Assembly: GCA_029959615.1 (NCBI GenBank)
Contig: JASCOD010000002.1
Span: forward strand, 248,001-312,000
Length of the DNA: 64,000 nt
Origin: Flavobacteriaceae bacterium PS02338
GTDB taxonomy: Bacteria; Bacteroidota; Bacteroidia; Sphingobacteriales; Sphingobacteriaceae
Direction: 5' to 3'
The notes beneath the pieces are model-generated. The model had not been told where the DNA came from. It ran no database searches and saw nothing but the letters and a program-made list of their open reading frames with translations. Below are positions 37,124 to 45,220 of the stretch, piece by piece. Position numbers and translations under genes: made by a program. Every line of letters begins with the position of its first letter. Position 1 is the first letter of the stretch.

Positions 37124-37882
37124 ATGGAAAAATCAATTAAGTTTTTAGTTCTGTTGTTTTCAATTTCGTCCATCTTCATTTCCTGTAAGAAGAATAAAGG
37201 TGAAGAAGTAGTTGAAGAAAAAAAAGAAAAGGAACTGCTTACCAAAGCACCAACATTAACACCACAAACGCTCTATCTAATTCGTCCTGTAGGTACCAGT
37301 GTAGAGTTGGTTAAAGCCGGAACTGTTTTTACAGCGGCAAATTATGTTGCCTTAGAAGAGGGCCTAGATTATTCGTTCAATACCAAAGCAGATGGTACAG
37401 GCACAAGCTATTGTTTAAAGGAAGCCTTGTCTGCATATAATTATGCCGATGATGATAAGGTGATCTGGGATGATCCCTTGCTCGAGGTAACTCAGGGAAA
37501 AGGGAAGTTCAATGTGTCGCGAAGTCAGGCTTACAAATTATCGGTAGACTTTAGCAAGGCCCTGTTAACGTGGCAGTATTACAATATCAAATTGTTTTAT
37601 TACACCAATTGGGATCAGCGAACAGAAGTGCTGCTGAGTTATAAACATCCCTTTACCTTCGAAAAAAGCTTAGCACTTCCTGCCAACAACAATATGAAGT
37701 TTTATGCGGTAAATCCTGATTGGTACGAGTGGGGAGCAACAGATGAAAATAGCCTTAGTGGCACCATCCGCTTATTTGAGGGCAAAGATATCGTTGCTGT
37801 TAAAGAAGCAGCCAATTATCAGATCAGTATTACCTTGAATAATGATCTTAAAGCCGGAACCTATTCCTTTAAAAAACAATAA
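37124..37882 (+). CDS. SusE/F-like lipoprotein, short paralog
   Basis: A 252-residue lipoprotein (Cys21 in SIFISC). It aligns with the first ~255 residues of the preceding protein over its whole length: LYLIRPVGTSVELVKAG, YNYADDDKVIWDDPLLEVTQ, SRSQAYKLSVDFSKA and WQYYNIKLFYYTNWDQR. It is therefore a tandem duplicate of two binding modules without the C-terminal linker. A charged Lys/Glu spacer follows the lipid-anchored Cys, as expected for a surface-exposed lipoprotein. Binding to the same GlcNAc-containing glycan is inferred from the operon. Confidence 0.65.
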   Translation: MEKSIKFLVLLFSISSIFISCKKNKGEEVVEEKKEKELLTKAPTLTPQTLYLIRPVGTSVELVKAGTVFTAANYVALEEGLDYSFNTKADGTGTSYCLKEALSAYNYADDDKVIWDDPLLEVTQGKGKFNVSRSQAYKLSVDFSKALLTWQYYNIKLFYYTNWDQRTEVLLSYKHPFTFEKSLALPANNNMKFYAVNPDWYEWGATDENSLSGTIRLFEGKDIVAVKEAANYQISITLNNDLKAGTYSFKKQ

Positions 37883-37908
37883 TTTCTAAAACCTTAAAAC
37901 CAAATATA

Positions 37909-38940
37909 ATGAAAAAGCAAAATTTACATTCAATTTTTATGCTCATTGCGCTATGTACAATGATCTTCATGACAGGCTGTAAAAAGCAAGCAGTAAGCGG
38001 TATCCCCGAAACTTCTGGAGAAAAGGGAACAGCAAGCAATATTTTAAAAACTTCAGGGAGAACCACCACTGCAAGTTTGCCCAGCCTTAGCGGAAAACTA
38101 GTCTATCATAAATACGATTGTTATGGCTGCTCGGACACCCGTATCTATATTTATGATTTTGCAACCAATGCCTTGACGTGGGTAAGCCAGTACTGGAATA
38201 TAGATTTTCCTATGAATGCTCATTTTAATGAAGATGCTAGTAAAATTGTATTTATGGGACAACCATCCGGTTCTGGCGAATGGGATATCTTTTTGTGGAC
38301 TGTAGGTTCCGCAAGTGCGCCTGTAAACCTAACCTTGGGAAATGGCAAAAGAGATGAAGATCCTAAATTCTCACCCAACGGCTATCGTATTGCTTTCAAG
38401 CAGGATAACGATCTAAAAATTATGGATCTTAGTGGTACGATTACCAACACGGTAACAGCTACTGCGAGTTTAGAAGAAGGCATGCCTTATTATTCTGACG
38501 ATGCCACTCAGCTAATATTTGCACAGGGAGCTGGCAGCGGTTCCAATATTTACAAAATCAATATTAACGGAACCGGAAAAACGGCGATAGCCAATGTTTC
38601 GGGCGTACAGGAATACTATCCAATTGTCTGGGGGCCAAATAGATTTTTATATTCAAGGTGGTTGAGCAGTACCGATTCGCATGATCAGGTATATATGGGC
38701 TATTTTAGTGGCGCAGCAGCAACAAGTTTACCCTTCAATACTGCCACAGCCGATTATTCGGATGCTTTTCCATGTGGTACCAACCATGTAATTCTATCAA
38801 GTACAAAATCCGGTGGTTCAGGTGGCTATGATTTGTATGTAGCAGATATCACAACAGGTGCAATTTATTCATTGAGTTCGTACCATACGGGTATCAATAG
38901 TTCAATGAACGAACTTGGCGCATGCTACAATGACTTCTAG
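37909..38940 (+). CDS. TolB-like beta-propeller lipoprotein
   Basis: A 343-residue lipoprotein (lipobox MTGC, Cys24). The body shows repeated TolB/PD40 blades: FNEDASKIVFMGQPSGSGEW, DEDPKFSPNGYRIAFKQDN, YYSDDATQLIFAQG and FPCGTNHVILSSTKSGGSGG, making a six- to seven-bladed propeller. It lies 26 bp after the second SusE/F-like gene and is the last gene before a strong terminator. It may be an accessory glycan-binding or scaffold protein. An unusual Cys pair (YDCYGCSD) sits near residue 70. Confidence 0.8.
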   Translation: MKKQNLHSIFMLIALCTMIFMTGCKKQAVSGIPETSGEKGTASNILKTSGRTTTASLPSLSGKLVYHKYDCYGCSDTRIYIYDFATNALTWVSQYWNIDFPMNAHFNEDASKIVFMGQPSGSGEWDIFLWTVGSASAPVNLTLGNGKRDEDPKFSPNGYRIAFKQDNDLKIMDLSGTITNTVTATASLEEGMPYYSDDATQLIFAQGAGSGSNIYKININGTGKTAIANVSGVQEYYPIVWGPNRFLYSRWLSSTDSHDQVYMGYFSGAAATSLPFNTATADYSDAFPCGTNHVILSSTKSGGSGGYDLYVADITTGAIYSLSSYHTGINSSMNELGACYNDF

Positions 38941-39031
38941 TGATTATTCGGAGCTACATTACATTGTATTTAGTGGACTATTCCGGAATTTAGGAAAGCA
39001 TAACTCGTAATACATCACTAATTTTACTCTC

Positions 39032-39065
39032 GATTAAGGCCTGCAAGCATTTGCAGGCCTTAATC
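39032..39065. terminator. Terminator ending the polysaccharide-utilisation locus
   Basis: A perfect 15-bp stem, GATTAAGGCCTGCAA / TTGCAGGCCTTAATC, with a four-base loop, 92 bp after the last gene. The right flank is only moderately T-rich. Confidence 0.75.
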
Positions 39066-39204
39066 ATTTCAGTAGAAAGAGCTCTTATGCTTAAGAAATG
39101 GGGCAGAAGTACCTACCCTGAATAATCCATTTGATGTTATAATAAGCGAATGGGCTATAGGCTGGCTCTGTAGGCTTAGTTTGTCATTGACGTAAGCAAT
39201 CCAT

Positions 39205-39242
39205 AAAAAAAGGACAGGGCTTCCATTTCGGAAACCCCATCC
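39205..39242 (-). terminator. Rho-independent terminator on the minus strand
   Basis: Read on the minus strand, GGATGGGGTTTCC-gaaat-GGAAGCCCTGTCC (13 bp with G-T pairs) is followed by seven or so T. It would terminate transcription coming from the TetR gene and the decayed stretch between. Confidence 0.75.
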
Positions 39243-39363
39243 CATCTAAATTAACGCTCTCAGGATAAAGGTAGGTTTTAACGCCAGATGCTACAATAAG
39301 GTATCGGTGTTTTTATGTAATGTCTCGGCCAATAACCGATCTACCGTTTTACTTGCACATTAA

Positions 39364-39520
39364 TCAACTGTAATGATATTTCAGAAAGGGTGGAGCAGAT
39401 TTTGTAGGTGTATTAGTTGGCACTACTAGTTTTTGCCTGCCATCTCCTTCAAGGTCGTCAATGGTAATAGCCGTTGGTAGAGATGGTTTACCAATATGGT
39501 GTTGTGGCTTAGTTGGAATA
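39364..39520 (-). pseudogene. FG-GAP/VCBS gene fragment
   Basis: A short minus-strand frame reads KPSLPTAITIDDLEGDGRQK followed by LVVPTNT. This matches the calcium-loop repeat of the FG-GAP protein at 20.6-24.1 kb (PNSVAIGDLDGDGKPDLVV). Only one repeat survives, with no start or downstream domain, so it looks like the debris of a second FG-GAP gene. The flanking 38.95-39.36 kb has no intact gene. Confidence 0.5.
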
Positions 39521-40159
39521 CTAAAGGTGCTTATAAGTCTGTTCAACCAGAAAGTCAATAGCCTTTTTAACTTCGTCCCTTCCTTCGGGGCTGGCCATGT
39601 CGATTCCGCAGAAGGTACTGCCGTTGTGTGCCGTGCTCAGATCCAGGTAGTAGAGGCCGGAGATGAGAATAGCCGAAATGGCACGGAAGGTAGGAGTGCT
39701 GTCTTTGAAGTGCGGCTGAATGATATCTTGAAAAAGCTGTTCGCCACTGGCCTCCTGTTGTTCTACAAGCTTCTGCAGGGAACTGCGCTGTTGTGACAGC
39801 CGCCAGAGGAGCACATGCTGGAACTCTCTGTTTTCAAAGATGATATCGAACTGCTCGTGCAGCATGGCCTTGGTAAAAGCCTCCCCACCATCGCTAGTGG
39901 CGGGTAGTGCCTTGCTATCTACATTGCTCCAGAAGTCCCTGGACTGTATGAATTCATCTAAGAGCAGTTCGGTGTTGCCGAAATATCGGTAGATGAGCTT
40001 TTTATCTAAACCAGCTTTAGCAGCGATATCATTGACCTTCAGAGCTGCGTGGCCTCTTTCTACCAATAGTTTGCCTACGGCATCCAAGATTTCCTGTTTG
40101 CTTTTTTCCTTGTTCTTTTCCCTGCCAGTGGTAGTGGTAGGCTTGTCTCGCTTTTCCAT
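39521..40159 (-). CDS. TetR/AcrR-family transcriptional regulator
   Basis: A regulator of about 212 residues. The N-terminal helix-turn-helix has KQEILDAVGKLLVERGHAAL and VNDIAAKAGLDKKLIYRYFG. The C-terminal ligand domain is about 150 residues and not assignable to a ligand class. The frame extends to 40210, but the extra 17 residues overlap the operator region, so the ATG at 40159 is chosen. It is divergent from the 343-residue envelope gene at 40297, and a perfect dyad lies between them; it probably represses both. Confidence 0.88.
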   Translation of the reverse strand: MEKRDKPTTTTGREKNKEKSKQEILDAVGKLLVERGHAALKVNDIAAKAGLDKKLIYRYFGNTELLLDEFIQSRDFWSNVDSKALPATSDGGEAFTKAMLHEQFDIIFENREFQHVLLWRLSQQRSSLQKLVEQQEASGEQLFQDIIQPHFKDSTPTFRAISAILISGLYYLDLSTAHNGSTFCGIDMASPEGRDEVKKAIDFLVEQTYKHL

Positions 40160-40203
40160 GCCGCAATTTAGGAGTTGCAGTACAAAATAAAAATATCTTT
40201 TAT

Positions 40204-40223
40204 ATGTCACTAGTTGGTGACAT
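40204..40223. promoter_or_regulatory. TetR-type operator
   Basis: A perfect 7-6-7 inverted repeat, ATGTCAC-TAGTTG-GTGACAT, in the intergenic region between the tetR-like gene and the divergent gene. It sits at the -33 position of the rightward promoter, as expected for repression. Confidence 0.7.
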
Positions 40224-40227
40224 TATC

Positions 40228-40235
40228 TATATTTG
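40228..40235 (+). promoter_or_regulatory. Bacteroidota -7 element for the 343-residue gene
   Basis: TATATTTG fits TAnnTTTG exactly and lies 62 bp before the ATG, directly next to the TetR operator. Confidence 0.55.
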
Positions 40236-40296
40236 TGTATGTCGTCTTTTTGGAGAGGACAGAAGAAGACCCAAAACCTATTTAACCTAAGTATAT

Positions 40297-41328
40297 ATGA
40301 AAAGAAAATTACAACTATTGGTGGTCCTTGCGTTATGGACCTTTGGCCAATCGGCCTTTGCACAGAACGGTACGTCCGATGGAACCTACCATTTCGGCAA
40401 TTTAGGCACAAACGATTCGGGTGGTACGGGTTTTAAGAAGCAGGGAGATAAGTTTGTTGTTAGTAATGTGGCCGTTAATGATGGAACTGAGATGTACCAT
40501 AGTACAAAGCTTGAAACAGGTAATCTCGTGATTAAGGCAGAGGGAGGTACGGTATGTAAGCGTTTTACCTTAAGAAATATAGCAATCTATACTTATTACT
40601 CTGGTAGCAAGCAGCCAAGGTTTTATTCGAAATTTGAAATTACGCTTAAAAATCAAAGTGGAGGGGTCATTGCAATACACCAAATTCCTTCTAGTACACA
40701 AATTGGGGAAACCACCATAAGTGCTATTCCCTTTACTACCCCTTGGCCAGTGGCCGGTTATGCTAACGTAGCAAGTATAGCACTTTCTTATGCTGCTGAA
40801 GGAATTGGTGCCTATGCTGATGTACTAACTTTTAAGAATATGTCGATCTCCAATGTTTCGGCCAGTACTTTACCTGTTAGTTTGGGAGCCATTTCTGCTA
40901 AGTTAAGTTCGGGACGTCTGCAAGTCGATTGGACTACCCATAGTGAAATCAACAATGAGAAATTTATCATACAAGTCTCTAAAGATGGCGTAAATTGGAC
41001 CAACGTCGGAACGGTGGTATCCAAGACAGAAGGAGGCAATTCGGCTAGCACATTGAATTACAGTTTTGGAATGCAGTGGAGTGGAACGGTTTTGGCAGGA
41101 TTAGGTTTATTTGGCCTATTGTTATTGCCTAATACCAAAAATAGATGGATGAAATTATTGGTAATTTTGTTGGCTGTATCTGCGCTGGTTTCTTGTGCAA
41201 AAGAAAATGAGAATCTTTTGGATAGAGAGTTAAAAGGAAGTAAGAACAGTCCTACCTATATCAGACTGGCACAGGTAGACAAAAATGGAGCGACGACCTT
41301 TAGTGAGGTTGTTGCTGTGAAAGATTAA
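40297..41328 (+). CDS. Exported envelope protein with an interrupted linker module
   Basis: A 343-residue protein with a signal peptide (cut after AFA, residue 22) and an unrecognised beta-rich domain (about 25-190). A module then starts as LPVSLGAISAKLSSGRLQVDW, the type that usually precedes T9SS tails. That module is broken after NYSF (residue 257) by a block with two hydrophobic helices (about 263-278 and 286-299) and a lipobox-like LVSC (Cys300). It then resumes as YIRLAQVDKNGATTFSEVVAV at the end. The gene is probably controlled by the divergent TetR. Function is unknown. Confidence 0.7.
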   Translation: MKRKLQLLVVLALWTFGQSAFAQNGTSDGTYHFGNLGTNDSGGTGFKKQGDKFVVSNVAVNDGTEMYHSTKLETGNLVIKAEGGTVCKRFTLRNIAIYTYYSGSKQPRFYSKFEITLKNQSGGVIAIHQIPSSTQIGETTISAIPFTTPWPVAGYANVASIALSYAAEGIGAYADVLTFKNMSISNVSASTLPVSLGAISAKLSSGRLQVDWTTHSEINNEKFIIQVSKDGVNWTNVGTVVSKTEGGNSASTLNYSFGMQWSGTVLAGLGLFGLLLLPNTKNRWMKLLVILLAVSALVSCAKENENLLDRELKGSKNSPTYIRLAQVDKNGATTFSEVVAVKD

Positions 41329-41366
41329 CTTTTCGATTTTTATATGTTGGCCCATAGCCATCCAAA

Positions 41367-41396
41367 AGCCTTTAGTATTATGCTAAAGGCTTTTTT
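41367..41396 (+). terminator. Terminator hairpin, repeat copy 3
   Basis: AGCCTTTAGTA / TGCTAAAGGCT with a three-base loop, then six T and GTTTG. It is nearly identical to the tRNA-Arg terminator at 19951 and terminates the 343-residue gene. Confidence 0.85.
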
Positions 41397-41532
41397 GTTT
41401 GTTATCTAAAAATAGTCGATTTTATACTTATGAGGCACATGACATAGGCGTGCACCAAAGGTGGAATACTTGTCCTTCTTTGTGCGGCATTTAGATTGGC
41501 TTGAGCATAGGACAGGTTAGACAGTAAGGCTT

Positions 41533-43770
41533 CTAGTTGGCGATACCTAATGAATCATATCTTTTAAAGCTGACAAAGAATATCGAGCCTTTTCCAATGG
41601 CGCTATCTACCCAGATATTACCTTCATGTTTTTCCAATATCCGTTTAACTATTGCAAGACCTACGCCAGTTCCTTCGAAATCTTTGCCAGCGGATGCTCT
41701 ACTGAAAAGTTCGAAGATACGGTCGTGTTCTTCTTTAGGGATGCCAATGCCATTATCGGAAATAGCGTAGACAATCTCTGTGTCATTTTTAGTGCCTGAA
41801 ATGGTTACTTTGGGAAATTCCGATTTGGACGAATACTTTACAGCATTGCCGATTACGTTGGAGAACACTTGAAGTACCATTAATTGGTCTCCGACTATTG
41901 ATGGAGTTTCTTTGATTTGTATGTCCAAGTTCGGATGGGAGTTCGCTATTGATAAATCCTCGCACAACTCCTGTAAAAGCTGCTGCATATTGATTTGGCT
42001 TTTTTGTATGTTCGACTGTCCTACCTTAGAATAAGCAAGGACTTCATCGATCATCGATTGCATTTTTTGCGTGCCAGCATCTATTCTTTCGGCCATCATG
42101 ATGACCTTTTCCATGCTTCTGTCGCCTTTTTTGATCAGCTGCGAGTAGGATTTGATGGTTGCCAGCGGATTTTTCAAGTCGTGCGAAATGGTGTAGCTGA
42201 AGGTGTCTAGTTCTTCGTATGCAGCCCGTAACTTTTCGTTGATTACCCTAAGCTCATTCGCTTTTCTGCTGATGGCGTAGTTCACTTCATCACGCAAGGA
42301 AACCGCCGCATCCAGTTCATGTTTTTTCCAGGCAATCGCACTTAATTCAACCTGCTGGGACCATTCTATAAATGAATTTCTGGGAGAAATATGCGTGATT
42401 CCTTTGTCGTCTTTCTGCACTATTTTTTCGGGATTGCCAGCCCATTTGACCATGGTTTTGACTTCTGGCCTGAACCATAGCATATATTCCTTTAGGTCCT
42501 TGCCCAGCCGACATGCCAAAAGCCCACTAGCGGTCAGTTTATGTTTGCCTGCTTGCGGGAAATCATCAACCAGTTTATGGGTCATGTAATAACCATCGGC
42601 ATAGGTTTTTTCTCCAAGCCAATCTACTAGTTTATGGATAAAATCATGATCGGGAACATCACCCGTAACATACAGTTTGTTTTCAAAATATAATGCGCCA
42701 CCGCCACAATCCAGTACATCTTTCAAACTGCATTCTTCATTGATCAATGCGTCTTGTACTACAATATTCCTGAGTAAATACCTTGTAATTGTCTCTACCG
42801 ACTGTCGGTGTTCCGCTACATGTAGTTGATCTTCTTCTTGCTCCCTAAAACTAATGGCAGAAGACAGTACCTGTCCAACTAGTTTTGCACTTTCACGTTC
42901 CCTGTAATTGATAAATCTGGGGCTATAGTTGTGGCAGGCAATCAGTCCCCATAGGTTGTCCCGATCTAGGATAGATACACTAAAGCTAGAAGCCACGCCC
43001 ATATTTTTTAAGTATTGGATATGGATAGGTGAGACTGCACGCAAGGTGCTATGTGTAAGGTCCAGAGGAATTGCTTTTCCTTCTACCGGTCGGGTCAGTA
43101 ATGCAGAAGGAGTACTGTGGACATCGGCAATTAGCCTGACCAAGTTGATTTTATATAATTCCCGAGCTTGCTTTGGGATATCAGATGCGGGGTAATGTAA
43201 TCCCAACCAACTTTCAAAAGAGTCCGATTTGGCTTCCGCTACGACTTCTCCATGTCCATCGTCATGAAATTTGTAAACCATCACGCGGTCGTATCCGATA
43301 ATCTTTTTGATCTGCTGAGCAACGTTATGGAGAAGGTTTTCAATTTTCTTATCGGAAAGGATCTCCGACAACGATCGGCCAACCAGTGATTGAAGATCAT
43401 GGTTAAGGTTTGATGCCGCAGGCTCAAAATCAATTAGATGATAGCCATTATAAAAATGAACGATGGCATTAAAAGTTTGTTCATTTAAATGATAGATAAA
43501 TGCATTTTGTCCAGCGGTGAGATCTTGTTGGCTGGCAAAACGTACTAGTGCTACTAAATCTTGGTTTGTTTTATTCTTAAAAACCTCGACGTCATTTAAT
43601 GAAAGTCCTAAAATATCAGCTGCATTAACCTCAATAAAAGAGGAGATGTTTTCACTGCAATACCTAACTACCAGTTGTTCATCGAGAGCGATCAGGAACC
43701 CATGGTGTTGGACACTTCCTGGTAGATGTATGGGCTCGGTATCGCAGGTCTCTAAGTTCGGATCGCTCAT
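41533..43770 (-). CDS. bphP: Bacteriophytochrome histidine kinase
   Basis: A 745-residue red/far-red light sensor kinase. The PAS domain starts with NLETCDTEPIHLPGSVQ, where Cys9 is the expected biliverdin attachment site. The GAF domain has LGLHYPASDIPKQAREL (about 190-204) and THSTLRAVSPIH; the PHY domain contains the tongue motif SPRNSFIEW. The kinase part has H530 in TISHDLKNPLATIKSY, N-box NVIGNAVKYS, and ATP motifs SDNGIGIP and GTGVGLAIVKRIL. No output domain is attached. It is the third gene of an apparent operon with a receiver and a heme oxygenase, the enzyme that makes its chromophore. Confidence 0.95.
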   Translation of the reverse strand: MSDPNLETCDTEPIHLPGSVQHHGFLIALDEQLVVRYCSENISSFIEVNAADILGLSLNDVEVFKNKTNQDLVALVRFASQQDLTAGQNAFIYHLNEQTFNAIVHFYNGYHLIDFEPAASNLNHDLQSLVGRSLSEILSDKKIENLLHNVAQQIKKIIGYDRVMVYKFHDDGHGEVVAEAKSDSFESWLGLHYPASDIPKQARELYKINLVRLIADVHSTPSALLTRPVEGKAIPLDLTHSTLRAVSPIHIQYLKNMGVASSFSVSILDRDNLWGLIACHNYSPRFINYRERESAKLVGQVLSSAISFREQEEDQLHVAEHRQSVETITRYLLRNIVVQDALINEECSLKDVLDCGGGALYFENKLYVTGDVPDHDFIHKLVDWLGEKTYADGYYMTHKLVDDFPQAGKHKLTASGLLACRLGKDLKEYMLWFRPEVKTMVKWAGNPEKIVQKDDKGITHISPRNSFIEWSQQVELSAIAWKKHELDAAVSLRDEVNYAISRKANELRVINEKLRAAYEELDTFSYTISHDLKNPLATIKSYSQLIKKGDRSMEKVIMMAERIDAGTQKMQSMIDEVLAYSKVGQSNIQKSQINMQQLLQELCEDLSIANSHPNLDIQIKETPSIVGDQLMVLQVFSNVIGNAVKYSSKSEFPKVTISGTKNDTEIVYAISDNGIGIPKEEHDRIFELFSRASAGKDFEGTGVGLAIVKRILEKHEGNIWVDSAIGKGSIFFVSFKRYDSLGIAN

Positions 43771-43861
43771 GCTATAAAGCTAGTACTTTTATTTGGTAAT
43801 GCTATACTAGCTTAACTTAAATTAAGGAAAATATTTCAATATGCCAAATCCCTGACTAAGT

Positions 43862-44422
43862 TTAACCTTCAAAAACGTATTGGAATCTGCTAAAAGTCTG
43901 ATTCGCCGCTTCGATAGCTTCTGCCTGTCGGCTGTCGGTATCAGCATTGGCATTTAGGGTCGCGATAAAGCTTGCCCACATTTCGCCGGTGGCTTGGCCG
44001 TAGCCAGAAAAGAACGAAAAACCTTTATTCATTCCATATTTCTTAAGCATTTCTACGATAATGGGACCACCCATGATGGAGCCTTCTATGACGTACATGG
44101 CGCCAAGTGCCCCTGCGGTTGTGTTGATCTCCGGCAGTGAAAGCTCAGCTAGCTGTGTTACTTCTTCACCCAGTTCCTCGATATCCGACCTCAAGTAGCT
44201 GCTGTTTCTACGCTGGTTCAGATCGGGCAGGATGGCTGGGCTGAGATAAGGTGCGATAAGCTGTTCTATAGCATTGAAATAAGTATAGAAACGGTTGAGG
44301 AAATCAGCATAATCTGTTTCTGAGCGTATCGCCTTAAGCCGTAACACGACCTTTTTTTCCAGTTCCTGGTGCGCTTTTTTTGTTTCTTCTTTGATACGGG
44401 TGTTTAATGGTGGGGTATTCAT
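43862..44422 (-). CDS. bphO: Biliverdin-producing heme oxygenase
   Basis: A 186-residue bacterial heme oxygenase that opens heme to biliverdin, the chromophore of the phytochrome encoded downstream. The proximal heme ligand is H18 in TKKAHQELEK, and the distal helix carries GAMYVIEGSIMGGPII, the Gly-rich kink of the family. The gene lies 34 bp after the receiver gene and about 90 bp before bphP, the usual bphO-bphP pairing. It is cytoplasmic, and the reaction needs an electron donor not encoded here. Confidence 0.92.
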   Translation of the reverse strand: MNTPPLNTRIKEETKKAHQELEKKVVLRLKAIRSETDYADFLNRFYTYFNAIEQLIAPYLSPAILPDLNQRRNSSYLRSDIEELGEEVTQLAELSLPEINTTAGALGAMYVIEGSIMGGPIIVEMLKKYGMNKGFSFFSGYGQATGEMWASFIATLNANADTDSRQAEAIEAANQTFSRFQYVFEG

Positions 44423-44456
44423 GGGGATTGGGTAAATTACTAGGTGGATTTGGGGA

Positions 44457-44816
44457 TCAGTAGGTTAGCCGCTTTATTTTTCTGGCCATTTCATCGATAT
44501 CGAAGGGTTTGGCAATAAAGTCGTCGGCACGGTAATAGCCGTTTAGATCTGCCAATCCTTTATTCGCTGACATCATCAAAACAGGAATGTGTCCCATCGT
44601 GGTACTTGCCTTAACCTGTTGGCATAGATCAATCCCATTGCCATCTGGCAGCATCACGTCCATCACCAACACGTCGGCGTCCAAGGTAGGCAAAGAAGCG
44701 GTAAAGGTACTTGCGTCTGGGAAAAGGGATACTTCGTAACCCTCGTCTGTTAATAATAGGGAGATTACTTCTCCAATATCCGGATCATCTTCTAGGATCC
44801 ATACTTTCTTTTTCAT
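44457..44816 (-). CDS. Receiver-only response regulator (phytochrome operon)
   Basis: A 119-residue CheY-like receiver with no output domain. The acidic pocket is E9-D10-D11 (WILEDDPDI), the phospho-acceptor is D53 (VMDVMLPDGNG), and the conserved lysine is K103 (IAKPFD). It is first in the receiver-bphO-bphP operon, so it is the probable target of the phytochrome kinase. It is a close paralog of the receiver at 50348 (shared DVMLPDGNGI, GYEVSLF, RADDF). Confidence 0.93.
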   Translation of the reverse strand: MKKKVWILEDDPDIGEVISLLLTDEGYEVSLFPDASTFTASLPTLDADVLVMDVMLPDGNGIDLCQQVKASTTMGHIPVLMMSANKGLADLNGYYRADDFIAKPFDIDEMARKIKRLTY

Positions 44817-44910
44817 TCAGTAGATAACTATTCTATAAATAACACGAGTTGAACAAATATAGATACTTATTGTTTACCGAAGAATGAGATTAGTGAAGAT
44901 AACCTATGCT

Positions 44911-44928
44911 ATGGCTATTGTTAGCCAT
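44911..44928. promoter_or_regulatory. Inverted repeat upstream of the phytochrome operon
   Basis: A perfect 7-4-7 dyad, ATGGCTA-TTGT-TAGCCAT, about 95 bp before the receiver start codon. It is a candidate operator; no binder is known. Confidence 0.45.
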
Positions 44929-45220
44929 TCGAAAGTATAAAATAATTATAGAATGACGGGGGCTCTAGGCTGGTTTTTTTTTAATATCTCGTCATCACTT
45001 TTTTACGGTTTGCCGAGTCTAGTATCATTTTCTTTTCGTTTTTAGAAGGTGGTTAAACGATTAAAATTTACGCTTCTATTTTACTGGTAATTGTGGTTTT
45101 GACTAAAGTTGGAAAAGAAAAAATAAAGCCTGTCGGTTTTGGCGGGTTTAGACATATTTGTACCTATTATACACTGTTTGTCTGTTTTTGTCGCAATTGT
45201 CGTTTTGGGTAGGTTGGTTG

